Below, in pieces: positions 26,525 through 34,440 of a DNA stretch of 64,000 nt (positions are counted from its first letter, which is position 1; every line of letters begins with the position of its first letter). The stretch is from Halobacillus litoralis (GTDB lineage: Bacteria; Bacillota; Bacilli; Bacillales; Halobacillaceae). The notes below the pieces were generated by a model. The model saw nothing but the letters and a program-made list of their open reading frames with translations. It made no database searches and was not told where the DNA came from. The position numbers and the translations under genes were made by a program. The stretch covers positions 1 through 64,000 of the forward strand of contig NZ_WMFA01000008.1 in assembly GCF_009856445.1 (NCBI RefSeq), written 5' to 3'.

Positions 26525-26887
26525 ATGGAAGCTATTCTCCCGTGGGGAATCGGATTGTTACTCGGTTGGTTCATCATTAAAAAGCTGTTGCCAGCCCAAG
26601 GTGTTCAAAATATAACTGTCCAGGAAGCAAAAGAGCGTTTGAAAGAAAAAAATGTCCAATGGGTTGATGTCCGTACGCCCGCAGAGTATCGGACAAATCA
26701 TAAAAAACCGTTTAAGAATATACCTCTCTCCGATCTGTCAAAACGAACAGGGGAGCTGGACCGTAATAAAGAAGTCGTCTTAATCTGCCAAAGCGGAATG
26801 AGAAGTACAAACGCAGCGAGAGTATTGAAAAAGAAAGGTTTCGAAAACATCACCAATGTTCGAGGCGGGATGAGTGCTTGGGGCTGA
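26525..26887 (+). CDS. Membrane-anchored rhodanese-domain sulfurtransferase
   Basis: 120 residues. N-terminal membrane helix (5-22), then a complete single rhodanese domain: VDVRTPAEY near 47-55, catalytic Cys88 in LICQSGMRS and RGGMSAW at the end. Moves sulfane sulfur to acceptors. ATG at 26525 has GAGGTG 6 bp upstream; the upstream in-frame GTG (26516) is inside that site. Forms an operon with the atypical rhodanese under the CstR-like operator. Confidence 0.85.
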   Translation: MEAILPWGIGLLLGWFIIKKLLPAQGVQNITVQEAKERLKEKNVQWVDVRTPAEYRTNHKKPFKNIPLSDLSKRTGELDRNKEVVLICQSGMRSTNAARVLKKKGFENITNVRGGMSAWG

Positions 26888-26900
26888 GAAACACCCTCTA

Positions 26901-26932
26901 AAAAGACCAGGGAAAATCCTGGTCTTTTTTTA
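26901..26932 (+). terminator. Terminator of the rhodanese operon
   Basis: AGACCAGG (26904-26911) pairs with CCTGGTCT (26918-26925), followed by T7. Confidence 0.88.
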
Positions 26933-26988
26933 TTTTTCTGAAACTTTCACTTGAGACTTATCGTACATACAGGTAATGGGGTGATGAT

Positions 26989-27288
26989 ATGTTTTGGCTT
27001 TATATTATACTCGGTACTGCTGCCGGTATTGGCGTTTTTCTGTTTTTTAACTGGTTGATGGGGTATCGTAAAGGCCATATACAAATGGATTTTGATGAAC
27101 GTTATATGAATCATCAAGCGTATATTGAAGCAATTAGTGAAGAATTAAGGGATAGAGGATATAAAGACGTCCATTATAAGGGGGACCATGTTTTTATTGT
27201 GGACGGAAAAGCTTATGTATTCTTTGAAAGGAATGTTCCTATGGGGGGCGTTCCTTTACAGCGGACGATACTGAAACCTCAAAAATGA
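26989..27288 (+). CDS. Small membrane-anchored hypothetical protein
   Basis: 99 residues: one N-terminal membrane segment (3-24), then a soluble alpha/beta domain (YIEAISEELRDRGYKDVHYKGDHVFIVDGKAYVFFER). Nothing catalytic is recognised. ATG is preceded by GGGGTGA. Monocistronic between two terminators. Confidence 0.65.
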   Translation: MFWLYIILGTAAGIGVFLFFNWLMGYRKGHIQMDFDERYMNHQAYIEAISEELRDRGYKDVHYKGDHVFIVDGKAYVFFERNVPMGGVPLQRTILKPQK

Positions 27289-27297
27289 TGAGGATTG

Positions 27298-27326
27298 ACC
27301 AGCTCCTGTAAGGGGGCTGGTTTTTT
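27298..27326 (+). terminator. Terminator after the 99-residue gene
   Basis: ACCAGCTCC pairs with the GGGGGCTGGT arm (27312-27321), followed by T6. Confidence 0.82.
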
Positions 27327-27394
27327 CCGTTTTTTAGCTTGGATAAGAGAGCTTTTTTACCCGCAAACTAATCAAAAAAGAAAGGGGGCTTCCC

Positions 27395-28150
27395 TTGAAG
27401 AAAATCATCCTGTATCTTTCGCTTTTTCTCATTGTTTTTCAATTGAGTGTTGTAAGCGTTTACGCAAAAAACCATACAAGAAATTATTATGAACAGCAGG
27501 GGACGGCGATTTGGGATGTTCCGATTTCATCAAAGTATATCGCCATTACTTTTGATGATGGTCCAAGTTCTGAGTACACGCCTGAAATTCTGGATATTTT
27601 ACAGGAGTACAACGCAAAAGCCACCTTTTTTGTAGTTGGATCAAGAGCTCAGGAGAATCCATCGATCATCAAGTCGATGGTGAAAAGTGGTCACGAGCTT
27701 GCTAACCACAGCTTTCATCACCCTGACTTTACAGGGATTACGAAAGAAGAGCTGATTCATGAAATGGACAATACAGCAGAAGTTCTTGAGAGTTTGACAG
27801 GAGCTCCTCCGAGGTTGTTTCGTCCACCAGGAGGTGTGTATAACGACATTATTGTCAATACAGCCAATGAGGAAGGGTATATGGTTGTTATGTGGTCCTG
27901 GCATCAAGATACGAGAGACTGGAAAAGGCCTGGTGTCCACAATATCGTAAAAACCGTATTAAACAACACGAGGAATGGGGACATTGTCCTTTTTCATGAT
28001 TTTGGTGGCGATCGTTCGCAGACGATTGAAGCATTAAAGCAGATTCTCCCTCAGTTGAAAAAGGAAGGGTATCAATTCGTAACTGTCTCAGAATTGCTTC
28101 AAAAACATTCCAAATACAATCTCCTCCATGGAGTCAATGGAGTAGAATGA
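27395..28150 (+). CDS. Secreted polysaccharide deacetylase (NodB domain)
   Basis: 251 residues. TTG start; signal peptide 1-24 (cleavage near VYA-KN). The NodB domain has all five motifs: TFDDGP with Asp54-Asp55, H105-S-x-x-H109, RPPGGVYN near 147-154, the W-x-x-D region (SWHQDTRDW) and ILFHD at about 206. Zn-dependent removal of acetyl groups from peptidoglycan or another GlcNAc polymer. This set is typical of PgdA/PdaA-type enzymes. Single gene, terminated at 28149. Confidence 0.9.
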   Translation: MKKIILYLSLFLIVFQLSVVSVYAKNHTRNYYEQQGTAIWDVPISSKYIAITFDDGPSSEYTPEILDILQEYNAKATFFVVGSRAQENPSIIKSMVKSGHELANHSFHHPDFTGITKEELIHEMDNTAEVLESLTGAPPRLFRPPGGVYNDIIVNTANEEGYMVVMWSWHQDTRDWKRPGVHNIVKTVLNNTRNGDIVLFHDFGGDRSQTIEALKQILPQLKKEGYQFVTVSELLQKHSKYNLLHGVNGVE

Positions 28151-28182
28151 TCCCCTGATCTTAAAAGATGGGGATCTTTTTT
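28149..28182 (+). terminator. Terminator after the polysaccharide deacetylase gene
   Basis: GATCCCC (28149-28155) pairs with GGGGATC (28170-28176), with the inner stem ATCTT/AAGAT and a T6 tail. Confidence 0.85.
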
Positions 28183-28276
28183 GTTTTTTTTAATAAAAAA
28201 CACGATGGGGCTGCCTTTCCAGGCAACTTAAGAAAATCCCAATCATACCCTATGTTAAGAAACCTGACATTTATAG

Positions 28277-28305
28277 TTGTGTAAATATTGCGACTTTGAT
28301 ACAAT
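28277..28305 (+). promoter_or_regulatory. Promoter of the amt operon
   Basis: TTGTGT (28277-28282), a 17-bp spacer and TACAAT (28300-28305), 50 bp before the amt start. Confidence 0.5.
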
Positions 28306-28321
28306 GCTTAATAACATAAAA

Positions 28322-28338
28322 TGTTATAAAATCTAACA
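28322..28338. promoter_or_regulatory. GlnR/TnrA box
   Basis: TGTTATAAAATCTAACA matches the consensus TGTNANAWWWTNTNACA at every specified position. It lies about 17-33 bp before the amt start codon and downstream of the visible promoter, which would suit repression by GlnR; TnrA activation sites usually lie near -50. Either way it ties the operon to nitrogen status. Confidence 0.88.
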
Positions 28339-28355
28339 TAAGGGGAGTCAAGAGA

Positions 28356-29621
28356 ATGGATGCAACTTTTTTAATGAACAATCTTTGGATCATCGTCTGT
28401 ACGATCCTCGTTTTATTGATGCAGGGAGGATTTATATTACTGGAAGCCGGGTCGACACGAATGAAAAACGCGGGTCATATTGCGGGGAAGACGGTTTTTA
28501 CTATAGGTATTGTTTCTGTGGTATTCTGGGCATTAGGGTATGGCCTGATTTATGGTGAAGGAAATGGATTTATTGGCTTCTCTAACTTCTTTTATGGTGA
28601 TGCAACGACGATGGGAGAAGGTCTTGCGGGATCCACAGACTTTCTATTCCAGCTGGCGTTTGCGGCCATTGCGATGACGATTGCTTTCGGTGGATTTGCT
28701 GAAAGAGCAAAACTTGTCGCCTACGTCATTTTCGCTATTTTATTTTCTATTCTCGTTTATCCTGTGATTGCTCACTGGATTTGGGGCGGCGGCTGGTTAG
28801 GTGAACACGGGAAGCAGGATTTCGCCGGTTCAACGGTTGTCCACTTGACAGGTGCTATGGCAGCTTTAGCGGCAACGGTTATTTTGAAACCCCGGATCGG
28901 GAAATACAACAAAGATGGTTCTTCCAATGAAATTGCCGGCCATAACCAAGTGTTTACAGCATTAGGTGTCCTCCTCTTGTGGGTCGGCTGGTTTGGATTT
29001 AATGCAGGAAGTACATTCGGCGTTGCAGATGCATTCTTTGGTTATGTCGCTCTTAACACCCAATTGGCAGCAGGTGCTGGTGCTATCGGTGCGATGCTGA
29101 TGGTTTGGGCCGTCACAGGAAAAGCGGATGTACCGACTACGCTGAATGGTGCTCTTGCCGGTCTTGTAGCGATTACAGCTTCGTGTGCTTTCGTTGAGCC
29201 TTGGGCAGCGGTATTAATCGGCTTGATCGGTGGAGGAATTGTATTCTTCAGCATGCGTTTCTTTGATAAAAGGAAAATTGATGACCCGATCTTCGCTCTC
29301 TCTGTTCATGGTGTCGTCGGTGTATGGGGAACGCTTTCGAACGGCCTGTTTGCAACACCAGAGCTTGCTTCTGTAGGTCGCCCCGGCCTGTTTTACGGTG
29401 GTGGATTCGAGCAGCTTTGGGTACAGACGCTCGGAGTTGTAAGTAGTGGGTTGTATGCGTTTATCGTTTCTTTCATCATTCTGAAAGTCATGGATAAGGC
29501 GATGGGTGGACTTCGTGTATCTGAAGAGGAAGAAATCATGGGTCTCGATTTAAGTGAGCACGGTGGTTATGGTTATCCAGAGAATTTAACGCCTCCGCAA
29601 AAGACGAAATCAGGAGCATAA
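28356..29621 (+). CDS. amt: Ammonium transporter
   Basis: 421 residues, 11 membrane segments, Amt/MEP/Rh family. The pore twin histidines are His163 (VVHLTG) and His318 (SVHGVVG). It imports ammonium at low external levels. In B. subtilis amtB (nrgA) is followed by the P-II gene glnK (nrgB). Here no P-II gene follows; instead, 26 bp downstream with no terminator, come a GlnD-like nucleotidyltransferase and an exonuclease. Preceded by a perfect GlnR/TnrA box. Confidence 0.94.
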   Translation: MDATFLMNNLWIIVCTILVLLMQGGFILLEAGSTRMKNAGHIAGKTVFTIGIVSVVFWALGYGLIYGEGNGFIGFSNFFYGDATTMGEGLAGSTDFLFQLAFAAIAMTIAFGGFAERAKLVAYVIFAILFSILVYPVIAHWIWGGGWLGEHGKQDFAGSTVVHLTGAMAALAATVILKPRIGKYNKDGSSNEIAGHNQVFTALGVLLLWVGWFGFNAGSTFGVADAFFGYVALNTQLAAGAGAIGAMLMVWAVTGKADVPTTLNGALAGLVAITASCAFVEPWAAVLIGLIGGGIVFFSMRFFDKRKIDDPIFALSVHGVVGVWGTLSNGLFATPELASVGRPGLFYGGGFEQLWVQTLGVVSSGLYAFIVSFIILKVMDKAMGGLRVSEEEEIMGLDLSEHGGYGYPENLTPPQKTKSGA

Positions 29622-29647
29622 AGACGTAATGAAAAAGGATGGAATGG

Positions 29648-30613
29648 ATGTTTAAGACATATGAAGAAATCAGAGTATGGCGGGAAGAGATGATTGAATC
29701 TGTAAGCGGTGATCATTTTCAGTTGAATGCTTTTCACGACCGATTGATTCATCATACTTTCCATCTGGCAAAAGAAAAGGTTGAACGTGAGCAGGGGCCT
29801 CCTCCTGCTCCTTTTGCATTTTTTTTGATGGGAAGTGCCGGAAGATATGAGCAGTCGTTATGGAGTGATCAAGATCACGGCATTATTTTTGATGGGGATG
29901 AGAAGCACCAGGACTATTATTTAGTGTTGGGGAAAGAAATCAGAGAAGGGATGGCTGTCGTCGGTTATGAGAGGTGCGAGGGGAATGTGATGGCTTCCAA
30001 TCCATTATGGTGTCAGTCCGTGGAATTGTTCACGGTGCAGATTACAGAGTGGTTGAAAGAGGCGGAGTGGCAGGCACTGCGCCATTTCCTTATTTTCTTC
30101 GACTCCAGAGTGCTGGTGGGGGAACGAAATCTGCTTTTTCAAGTGAAAAAGGCATCTTTTGCGGTGATCGATGAAGAACCAGCGCTTTTGACTAGGTTGC
30201 TGGATAATGTCAATTACGTAAAAAAGGGTGTAGGAGTTTTCGGGCAGCTGCTACCGGATTACAGTGGTGAGAAAAAGGGGCATTTCAATCTGAAACAGAC
30301 GGTCTACTTTCCTTACATTAACGCTTTAAGAATTCTTTCCCTTTTTCACCATGTCACTAGTTCTTCAACGTTATCAAGATTTGAAGCGCTGCGTTCTCTT
30401 TATCCTACTCTTTCTGAATATGAAAATGATTTCCGACAATTCCTGCAGCAAAGATTGAAACTGAAAAAAGATGCCGAGGATTATCACCATGTCCACGTGA
30501 TCAAAGTGGAACAGTTAATGAAAGAGGAAAAACAGCAATTGAAAAAGCAGGTCAAACGGGCTCAAAAACTCCATCAAATGGCGAAAACCATCATTAAAGA
30601 GGGTCAAAGATGA
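29648..30613 (+). CDS. DUF294 putative nucleotidyltransferase (GlnD/GlnE-like fold)
   Basis: 321 residues. The nucleotidyltransferase motif runs MGSAGRYEQSLWSDQDHG (about 61-78) with Gly62-Ser63, Arg66, Glu68 and the metal aspartates Asp74 and Asp76 in SDQD. This is the GlnD/GlnE-like DUF294 pattern. The C-terminal half is helical and Lys-rich (DUF294 substrate-binding-like). CBS and cyclic-nucleotide domains found in longer relatives are missing. ATG at 29648 has AAAGGA at 8 bp. Likely co-transcribed with amt and coupled to the exonuclease (ATGA overlap). Target unknown. Confidence 0.8.
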   Translation: MFKTYEEIRVWREEMIESVSGDHFQLNAFHDRLIHHTFHLAKEKVEREQGPPPAPFAFFLMGSAGRYEQSLWSDQDHGIIFDGDEKHQDYYLVLGKEIREGMAVVGYERCEGNVMASNPLWCQSVELFTVQITEWLKEAEWQALRHFLIFFDSRVLVGERNLLFQVKKASFAVIDEEPALLTRLLDNVNYVKKGVGVFGQLLPDYSGEKKGHFNLKQTVYFPYINALRILSLFHHVTSSSTLSRFEALRSLYPTLSEYENDFRQFLQQRLKLKKDAEDYHHVHVIKVEQLMKEEKQQLKKQVKRAQKLHQMAKTIIKEGQR

Positions 30614-31332
30614 ACCCTTTTGTACAGTTTGTAAAAGATTTGTCCGGTAAAATCGGCGGTGGTTTTTCTTCATTGAATCAGAATGATCCGTCGAATATGG
30701 CTTATTTAAGGAACCTTGAGAGAGAGATGAAAAACGCAAATACTCTCGACCTTCCTTTTGATGATTTAAGTATTACGGTTTTCGATTTGGAAACGACCGG
30801 CTTTTATCCTTATAATGGTGACCAGATTTTGTCTATAGGTGCGGTGAAAGTAAAGGGAGATCAAATAATCGACAGCCAAACGTTTTACACCTTGGTCGGA
30901 ACAGATGTTGCGCCATCTAAGGAGATTGAAGAGTTGACGGGGATTACAAGCAGCATGATTGAAGACGCCCCACCACTGCGTGACGCTTTGAAGAGTTTCT
31001 ATCAGTATGTGAAAGCGGATTTGCTTGTCGCTCATCATGCGAATCATGAAAAGCAATTCATGAATCATGCGACATGGATCGCCTTGAGAAAAAGGTTTCA
31101 GCATAGAATTGTCGATACCGCCTTTTTAACAAAGGTTCTCCCTAACCAGCAAGGGCTGATGACGTTAGATGAATGTTGTGAGCATTTTGGAATTGATATT
31201 CAAAAACGGCACCATGCGCTTTATGATAGTTTGGCAACCGCTGAATTATGGGTGGCCTGTATCAAACAATTAAAGAAAGAAGGATATACCAACTTGAATG
31301 AGATCTACACACGAATTGCTACGATGGAATGA
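30610..31332 (+). CDS. DnaQ/PolC-like 3'-5' exonuclease (DEDDh)
   Basis: 240 residues. ExoI motif FDLETTG with Asp59 and Glu61, ExoII around ADLLVAHHANHEKQFM (near 136-151), and ExoIII HHALYDSLAT with His201 and Asp206, so the DEDDh set is complete. Cleaves single-stranded DNA or RNA ends; not part of a polymerase here. The partner DUF294 protein and this exonuclease are paired in many bacteria, but the joint task is not known. Ends at a bidirectional terminator. Confidence 0.87.
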   Translation: MNPFVQFVKDLSGKIGGGFSSLNQNDPSNMAYLRNLEREMKNANTLDLPFDDLSITVFDLETTGFYPYNGDQILSIGAVKVKGDQIIDSQTFYTLVGTDVAPSKEIEELTGITSSMIEDAPPLRDALKSFYQYVKADLLVAHHANHEKQFMNHATWIALRKRFQHRIVDTAFLTKVLPNQQGLMTLDECCEHFGIDIQKRHHALYDSLATAELWVACIKQLKKEGYTNLNEIYTRIATME

Positions 31333-31405
31333 TCTGATTTTTCCAAAAGGGTTGTACGGATTTCGGTAGTCGAGATCAGTTGTACATCTGGGTTGTCCGT
31401 AAATT

Positions 31406-31438
31406 AAAAATCCAGAGGAAGATTCCTCTGGATTTTTT
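31406..31438. terminator. Bidirectional terminator
   Basis: TCCAGAGGA / TCCTCTGGA stem with A5 before and T7 after. It serves the amt operon from the left and the small minus-strand gene from the right. Confidence 0.88.
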
Positions 31439-31576
31439 TCATTCATTCGCTCCCGGTCCCTGCTTTGGTCGATTCCTGTTGGTGCGGTGCCCGACTTCTT
31501 CTTCAATCGGCAGGCTTTCTTTCGGAGTTTTATTGTTCGTTTTCGCTGCGTTCATCTGTGACGTTCTTTTTCCCAT
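31439..31576 (-). CDS. Very small basic hydrophilic protein
   Basis: 45 residues beginning MGKRTSQMNAAKTNNKTPKE, rich in Asn, Lys and Arg, with no hydrophobic segment. ATG at 31576 has AGGAGGT 9 bp upstream, an excellent site, and the gene ends directly at a terminator, so it is probably real. Composition and size resemble minor small acid-soluble spore proteins, but I do not recognise a specific one. Confidence 0.6.
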   Translation of the reverse strand: MGKRTSQMNAAKTNNKTPKESLPIEEEVGHRTNRNRPKQGPGANE

Positions 31577-31700
31577 CAACATCTACCTCCTCTTATGTAC
31601 ATAGTTTGTATATAATGAATAGAGGTAAAACGAGGAAATTTTTTCATCTGTGAAACCTTCCATAAAAAGTAACCGTAAGATAGATAGGGAGGAACCGCAA

Positions 31701-31895
31701 ATGAGACAATGGTTGAAAAGTAAGCAGGAAGTGTTGAAACAACGAAGACAAAACACGGAAAGATCAAGTGTTTTTGACGTTCTGTTTGAGCTGGTGCTCT
31801 GGTTACCTGAACTGATCATTTTCCCAATTCGAATGGTTATTTGGTTAATAAAAGGGATTGGAAGGCTGATTGGTCTTATTTCCGACCTCACTTAA
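31701..31895 (+). CDS. Small amphipathic/membrane hypothetical protein
   Basis: 64 residues: a basic N terminus (KSKQEVLKQRRQNTERSS), then a hydrophobic stretch (FELVLWLPELIIFPIRMVIWLIKGIGRLIGLI). ATG at 31701 has GGGAGGA 7 bp upstream; a GTG further up (31650) lacks a site. Possibly peripheral to the membrane. No family recognised. Confidence 0.6.
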   Translation: MRQWLKSKQEVLKQRRQNTERSSVFDVLFELVLWLPELIIFPIRMVIWLIKGIGRLIGLISDLT

Positions 31896-31910
31896 TAGAG
31901 GTCAGCCTTT

Positions 31911-31928
31911 ATCATTAACGTTAATGAT
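31911..31928. promoter_or_regulatory. 18-bp perfect palindrome ATCATTAACGTTAATGAT before the HIT gene
   Basis: Lies 35-52 bp upstream of the HIT start. It may be an operator. It follows a weaker hairpin GACCTC-N8-GAGGTC (31885-31904) at the end of the preceding gene. No known regulator consensus is assigned. Confidence 0.45.
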
Positions 31929-31962
31929 CCTATAAACAGAAAAATGAAAAAGGGGGAAGAGT

Positions 31963-32439
31963 ATGCGTACAATTACATTAGCGAATGGAAATACGGTGGA
32001 AGTGGACTGTCTTAGTTGCGCTTTGACAAGCGGTAAAGTGGAACCGGAAGGTGGTGTCATTGCAGAAACAGTGCATTTCCATGCACACCAGGATGTCGCT
32101 TATCCGATTAGAGGGTTAGTTATTGTAGCTTCCAAAAGGCATATTAAGGGCCTTGATGAATTGACAGAAGAGGAACAACACGATTATATCACGTTCATCA
32201 CGAAGATCAGAAAGGCGCAAAGAGAAGTGTTAGGAATTGAGCATGTCTATTACTTTTACAACGAAGACACGACCCACCATTTTCATTTATGGATGGTGCC
32301 CCGATACGACTGGATGTATGAATTTGGACGTTCGGTGGAATCGGTCCGTCCTGTTTTGCTTCATGCCAGAAATAACGGCGGAGATCATGCAAAAGTGCTG
32401 GAAGGCATTCGATTGTTAACGAAGGTGCTGAATGAGTAG
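31963..32439 (+). CDS. HIT-family protein
   Basis: 158 residues. The histidine-triad region is TTHHFHLWM: counting back from His108, His106 is present but the first triad position (104) is Thr, so the H-x-H-x-H motif is incomplete unless His105 substitutes. Other HIT features (SKRHIKGLDELTEEE near 58) are normal. It would be a nucleotide hydrolase/transferase acting on AMP-linked substrates if active. AAAGGGGGAAG precedes ATG. Confidence 0.82.
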   Translation: MRTITLANGNTVEVDCLSCALTSGKVEPEGGVIAETVHFHAHQDVAYPIRGLVIVASKRHIKGLDELTEEEQHDYITFITKIRKAQREVLGIEHVYYFYNEDTTHHFHLWMVPRYDWMYEFGRSVESVRPVLLHARNNGGDHAKVLEGIRLLTKVLNE

Positions 32440-32572
32440 GGTCATTTTCCTGTTTTCTGTGGTCTTCTTTTTTTAAACATACCGGATGATGAAATCTTAA
32501 AGGGCAATGGAGCTTATGCTATTCTTCCTTTCCTGAAAGTGCAGGATCTTTGTCTTCTTTTTTATACATAAA

Positions 32573-32604
32573 GGAAAGTCCCTCTGAAGAACAGAGGGAC
32601 TTTT
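32573..32604. terminator. Hairpin between convergent HIT and LLM genes
   Basis: AAAGTCCCTCT (32575-32585) pairs with AGAGGGACTTT (32593-32603). It can serve either side; the U tracts are short. The rest of 32440-32627 holds no gene. Confidence 0.7.
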
Positions 32605-32627
32605 GTGCAAAATGAAAGCTTTCGCAA

Positions 32628-33626
32628 TCATTCATTTATTATTTCAGAAATGATTTCATAGGAGCGCAGACGTGCGTCGTGGTCGTAGATTTGTGAAATG
32701 ACCATCATCTCATCAGCTTCGGTGTCCGCCTGGAATTTCTTCAATTGTTCTTTCACTGTCTCTTTACTTCCGATAATGGAAGCGCCAGGTTGCTGTCTTA
32801 AGGCTGCTTTTTCCTGGGCTGTCCATACTTCGTCCATGTCATCAACCGGGGGCTGGAGCAAATGATTCGTGTTTCGTACGAGATTCAGGAATTGTTGCTG
32901 CAGGGAAGTTGCCAACCTTTCTGCTTCTTCATCTGTATCTGCAGCGATTACATTGACACCTACCATGACGTAGGGTTCATCAAGCGTTTCCGAAGGCTGG
33001 AAACTGGAACGGTACAAATTCAAAGCACCGCGTGTATTGTTCGGTGAAAAATGACTGGCAAAAGAGAAAGGCAGCCCAAGTTGTCCCGCAAGTTGTGCGC
33101 TGAATCCACTAGAACCGAGCAGCCAAACCGGAATGTCGAGTCCCTCTCCAGGAATCGCCCGGATGTGGTGATCTCCGGCGAAATAGCCTCTTAACTCATC
33201 GAGCATCGCAGGGAACTCATTAGGATCAGAATCCAAATTTCTCCTTAGAGCCCGAGCCGTCATTCCGTCTGTTCCTGGAGCTCGTCCGAGACCTAAATCT
33301 ACACGTCCGGGAAACAGGGTTTCCAGTGTGCCGAATTGTTCTGCGACAACAAGCGGCGCGTGATTCGGAAGCATGACTCCGCCTGAGCCGACTCGGATGG
33401 AGTCCGTATTGTGCAGCACATGACTGATGGCAACAGAAGTGGCGGAACTTGCGATAAATGGCATGTTATGGTGTTCGGCCATCCAGTATCTTGTGAATCC
33501 CCATTTTTCAACATGCTGGGCAAGATCAACCGTGTTTCGGAAAGAATCCGCCGGCGTCCCGCCTTCAATCACAGGGGCAAGGTCGAGGACCGAGAATTTC
33601 GTATTTGCTAATCCTTTTACAGACAT
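32628..33626 (-). CDS. LLM-class flavin-dependent oxidoreductase (bacterial luciferase-like)
   Basis: 332 residues of the luciferase-like monooxygenase superfamily, YceB-type subgroup (starts [18 protein letters not shown]; typical [10 protein letters not shown] near 48 and [17 protein letters not shown] near 81). Uses FMNH2 or F420-like cofactor; Bacillus members use FMN. ATG at 33626 has AGAGGTT upstream; the further upstream start was rejected. Substrate unknown. Confidence 0.87.
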   Translation of the reverse strand: MSVKGLANTKFSVLDLAPVIEGGTPADSFRNTVDLAQHVEKWGFTRYWMAEHHNMPFIASSATSVAISHVLHNTDSIRVGSGGVMLPNHAPLVVAEQFGTLETLFPGRVDLGLGRAPGTDGMTARALRRNLDSDPNEFPAMLDELRGYFAGDHHIRAIPGEGLDIPVWLLGSSGFSAQLAGQLGLPFSFASHFSPNNTRGALNLYRSSFQPSETLDEPYVMVGVNVIAADTDEEAERLATSLQQQFLNLVRNTNHLLQPPVDDMDEVWTAQEKAALRQQPGASIIGSKETVKEQLKKFQADTEADEMMVISQIYDHDARLRSYEIISEIINE

Positions 33627-33784
33627 AGGATAACCTCTTTTCTGTTTCACTTATAATATACGGGCAAGAATGCCCCTTTTCTTCTTTAACAACATTTATC
33701 ATATCAGCTGTATTTCGTGTCTCAAAATAATTTGTTTGCAACTTATTCCATGTTCAGACGACTATGTTGAAAAGGAGGGAGACG

Positions 33785-34267
33785 ATGAGGCTATTGGTTA
33801 TGCTCTGTTGTTTACTTTTCCCATTATTCTATTTATCAATAACGGCTTCAGCCACATCGTGGGCCTATCCTTTTGTCGTCTATGATGGTTACATTTATGT
33901 AGTTGAAGAAGAAGCCACAGAAGTGAAAGTGGAAGAGAAGATCGGCGAAGTGACCGCTTATTCGGATATGCAACAGTATGAAGGGAATTTCTCCAACGTT
34001 TTTGAAAAAGGGACGGACTATTATAAATTATCCGGCCATCCCACAACAGACATGATTGCTGTTGAGGAACGAAAGGGTGTTTATAGAAAAGCAGAGCGGG
34101 AAGCTGCTTACACCTACCGAAGTGAAAAGAATGAAGCATCAGATTCTTTCCTGGACAAAGGAGAACCGGTGGAACAGGAGGATCTCGCACTCGGTACATA
34201 TCTATTCTTGTGCTTCATGATCGTCCTCGCTGGGACGATTTATCTGTTTCAACGTAAAGGGACGTGA
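33785..34267 (+). CDS. Exported membrane-anchored protein, unknown family
   Basis: 160 residues. Signal peptide 1-22 (ASA-TSWAYPF), an extracellular domain rich in Tyr and Glu (SWAYPFVVYDGYIYVVEEEATEVKVEEKIGEV ...), and a C-terminal membrane segment (about 136-156) ending QRKGT. So type I topology. ATG at 33785 follows AGGAGGG. No neighbour gives its role. Confidence 0.7.
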   Translation: MRLLVMLCCLLFPLFYLSITASATSWAYPFVVYDGYIYVVEEEATEVKVEEKIGEVTAYSDMQQYEGNFSNVFEKGTDYYKLSGHPTTDMIAVEERKGVYRKAEREAAYTYRSEKNEASDSFLDKGEPVEQEDLALGTYLFLCFMIVLAGTIYLFQRKGT

Positions 34268-34440
34268 GTCTGGTGTCTTCGTCTGTATGACCTATAATGA
34301 GCGGTTATCGTTGTAAAAAAGGTAAGTCGCGGATCTTTATCATGATTGCATGTTTTTAATGATATAATGAGTACAGAAAAACTTTTTAGAAACGGAACAT
34401 CCATAGACAAGCTCCTCAACTTTTTCCTAGGAGGCTTTAG

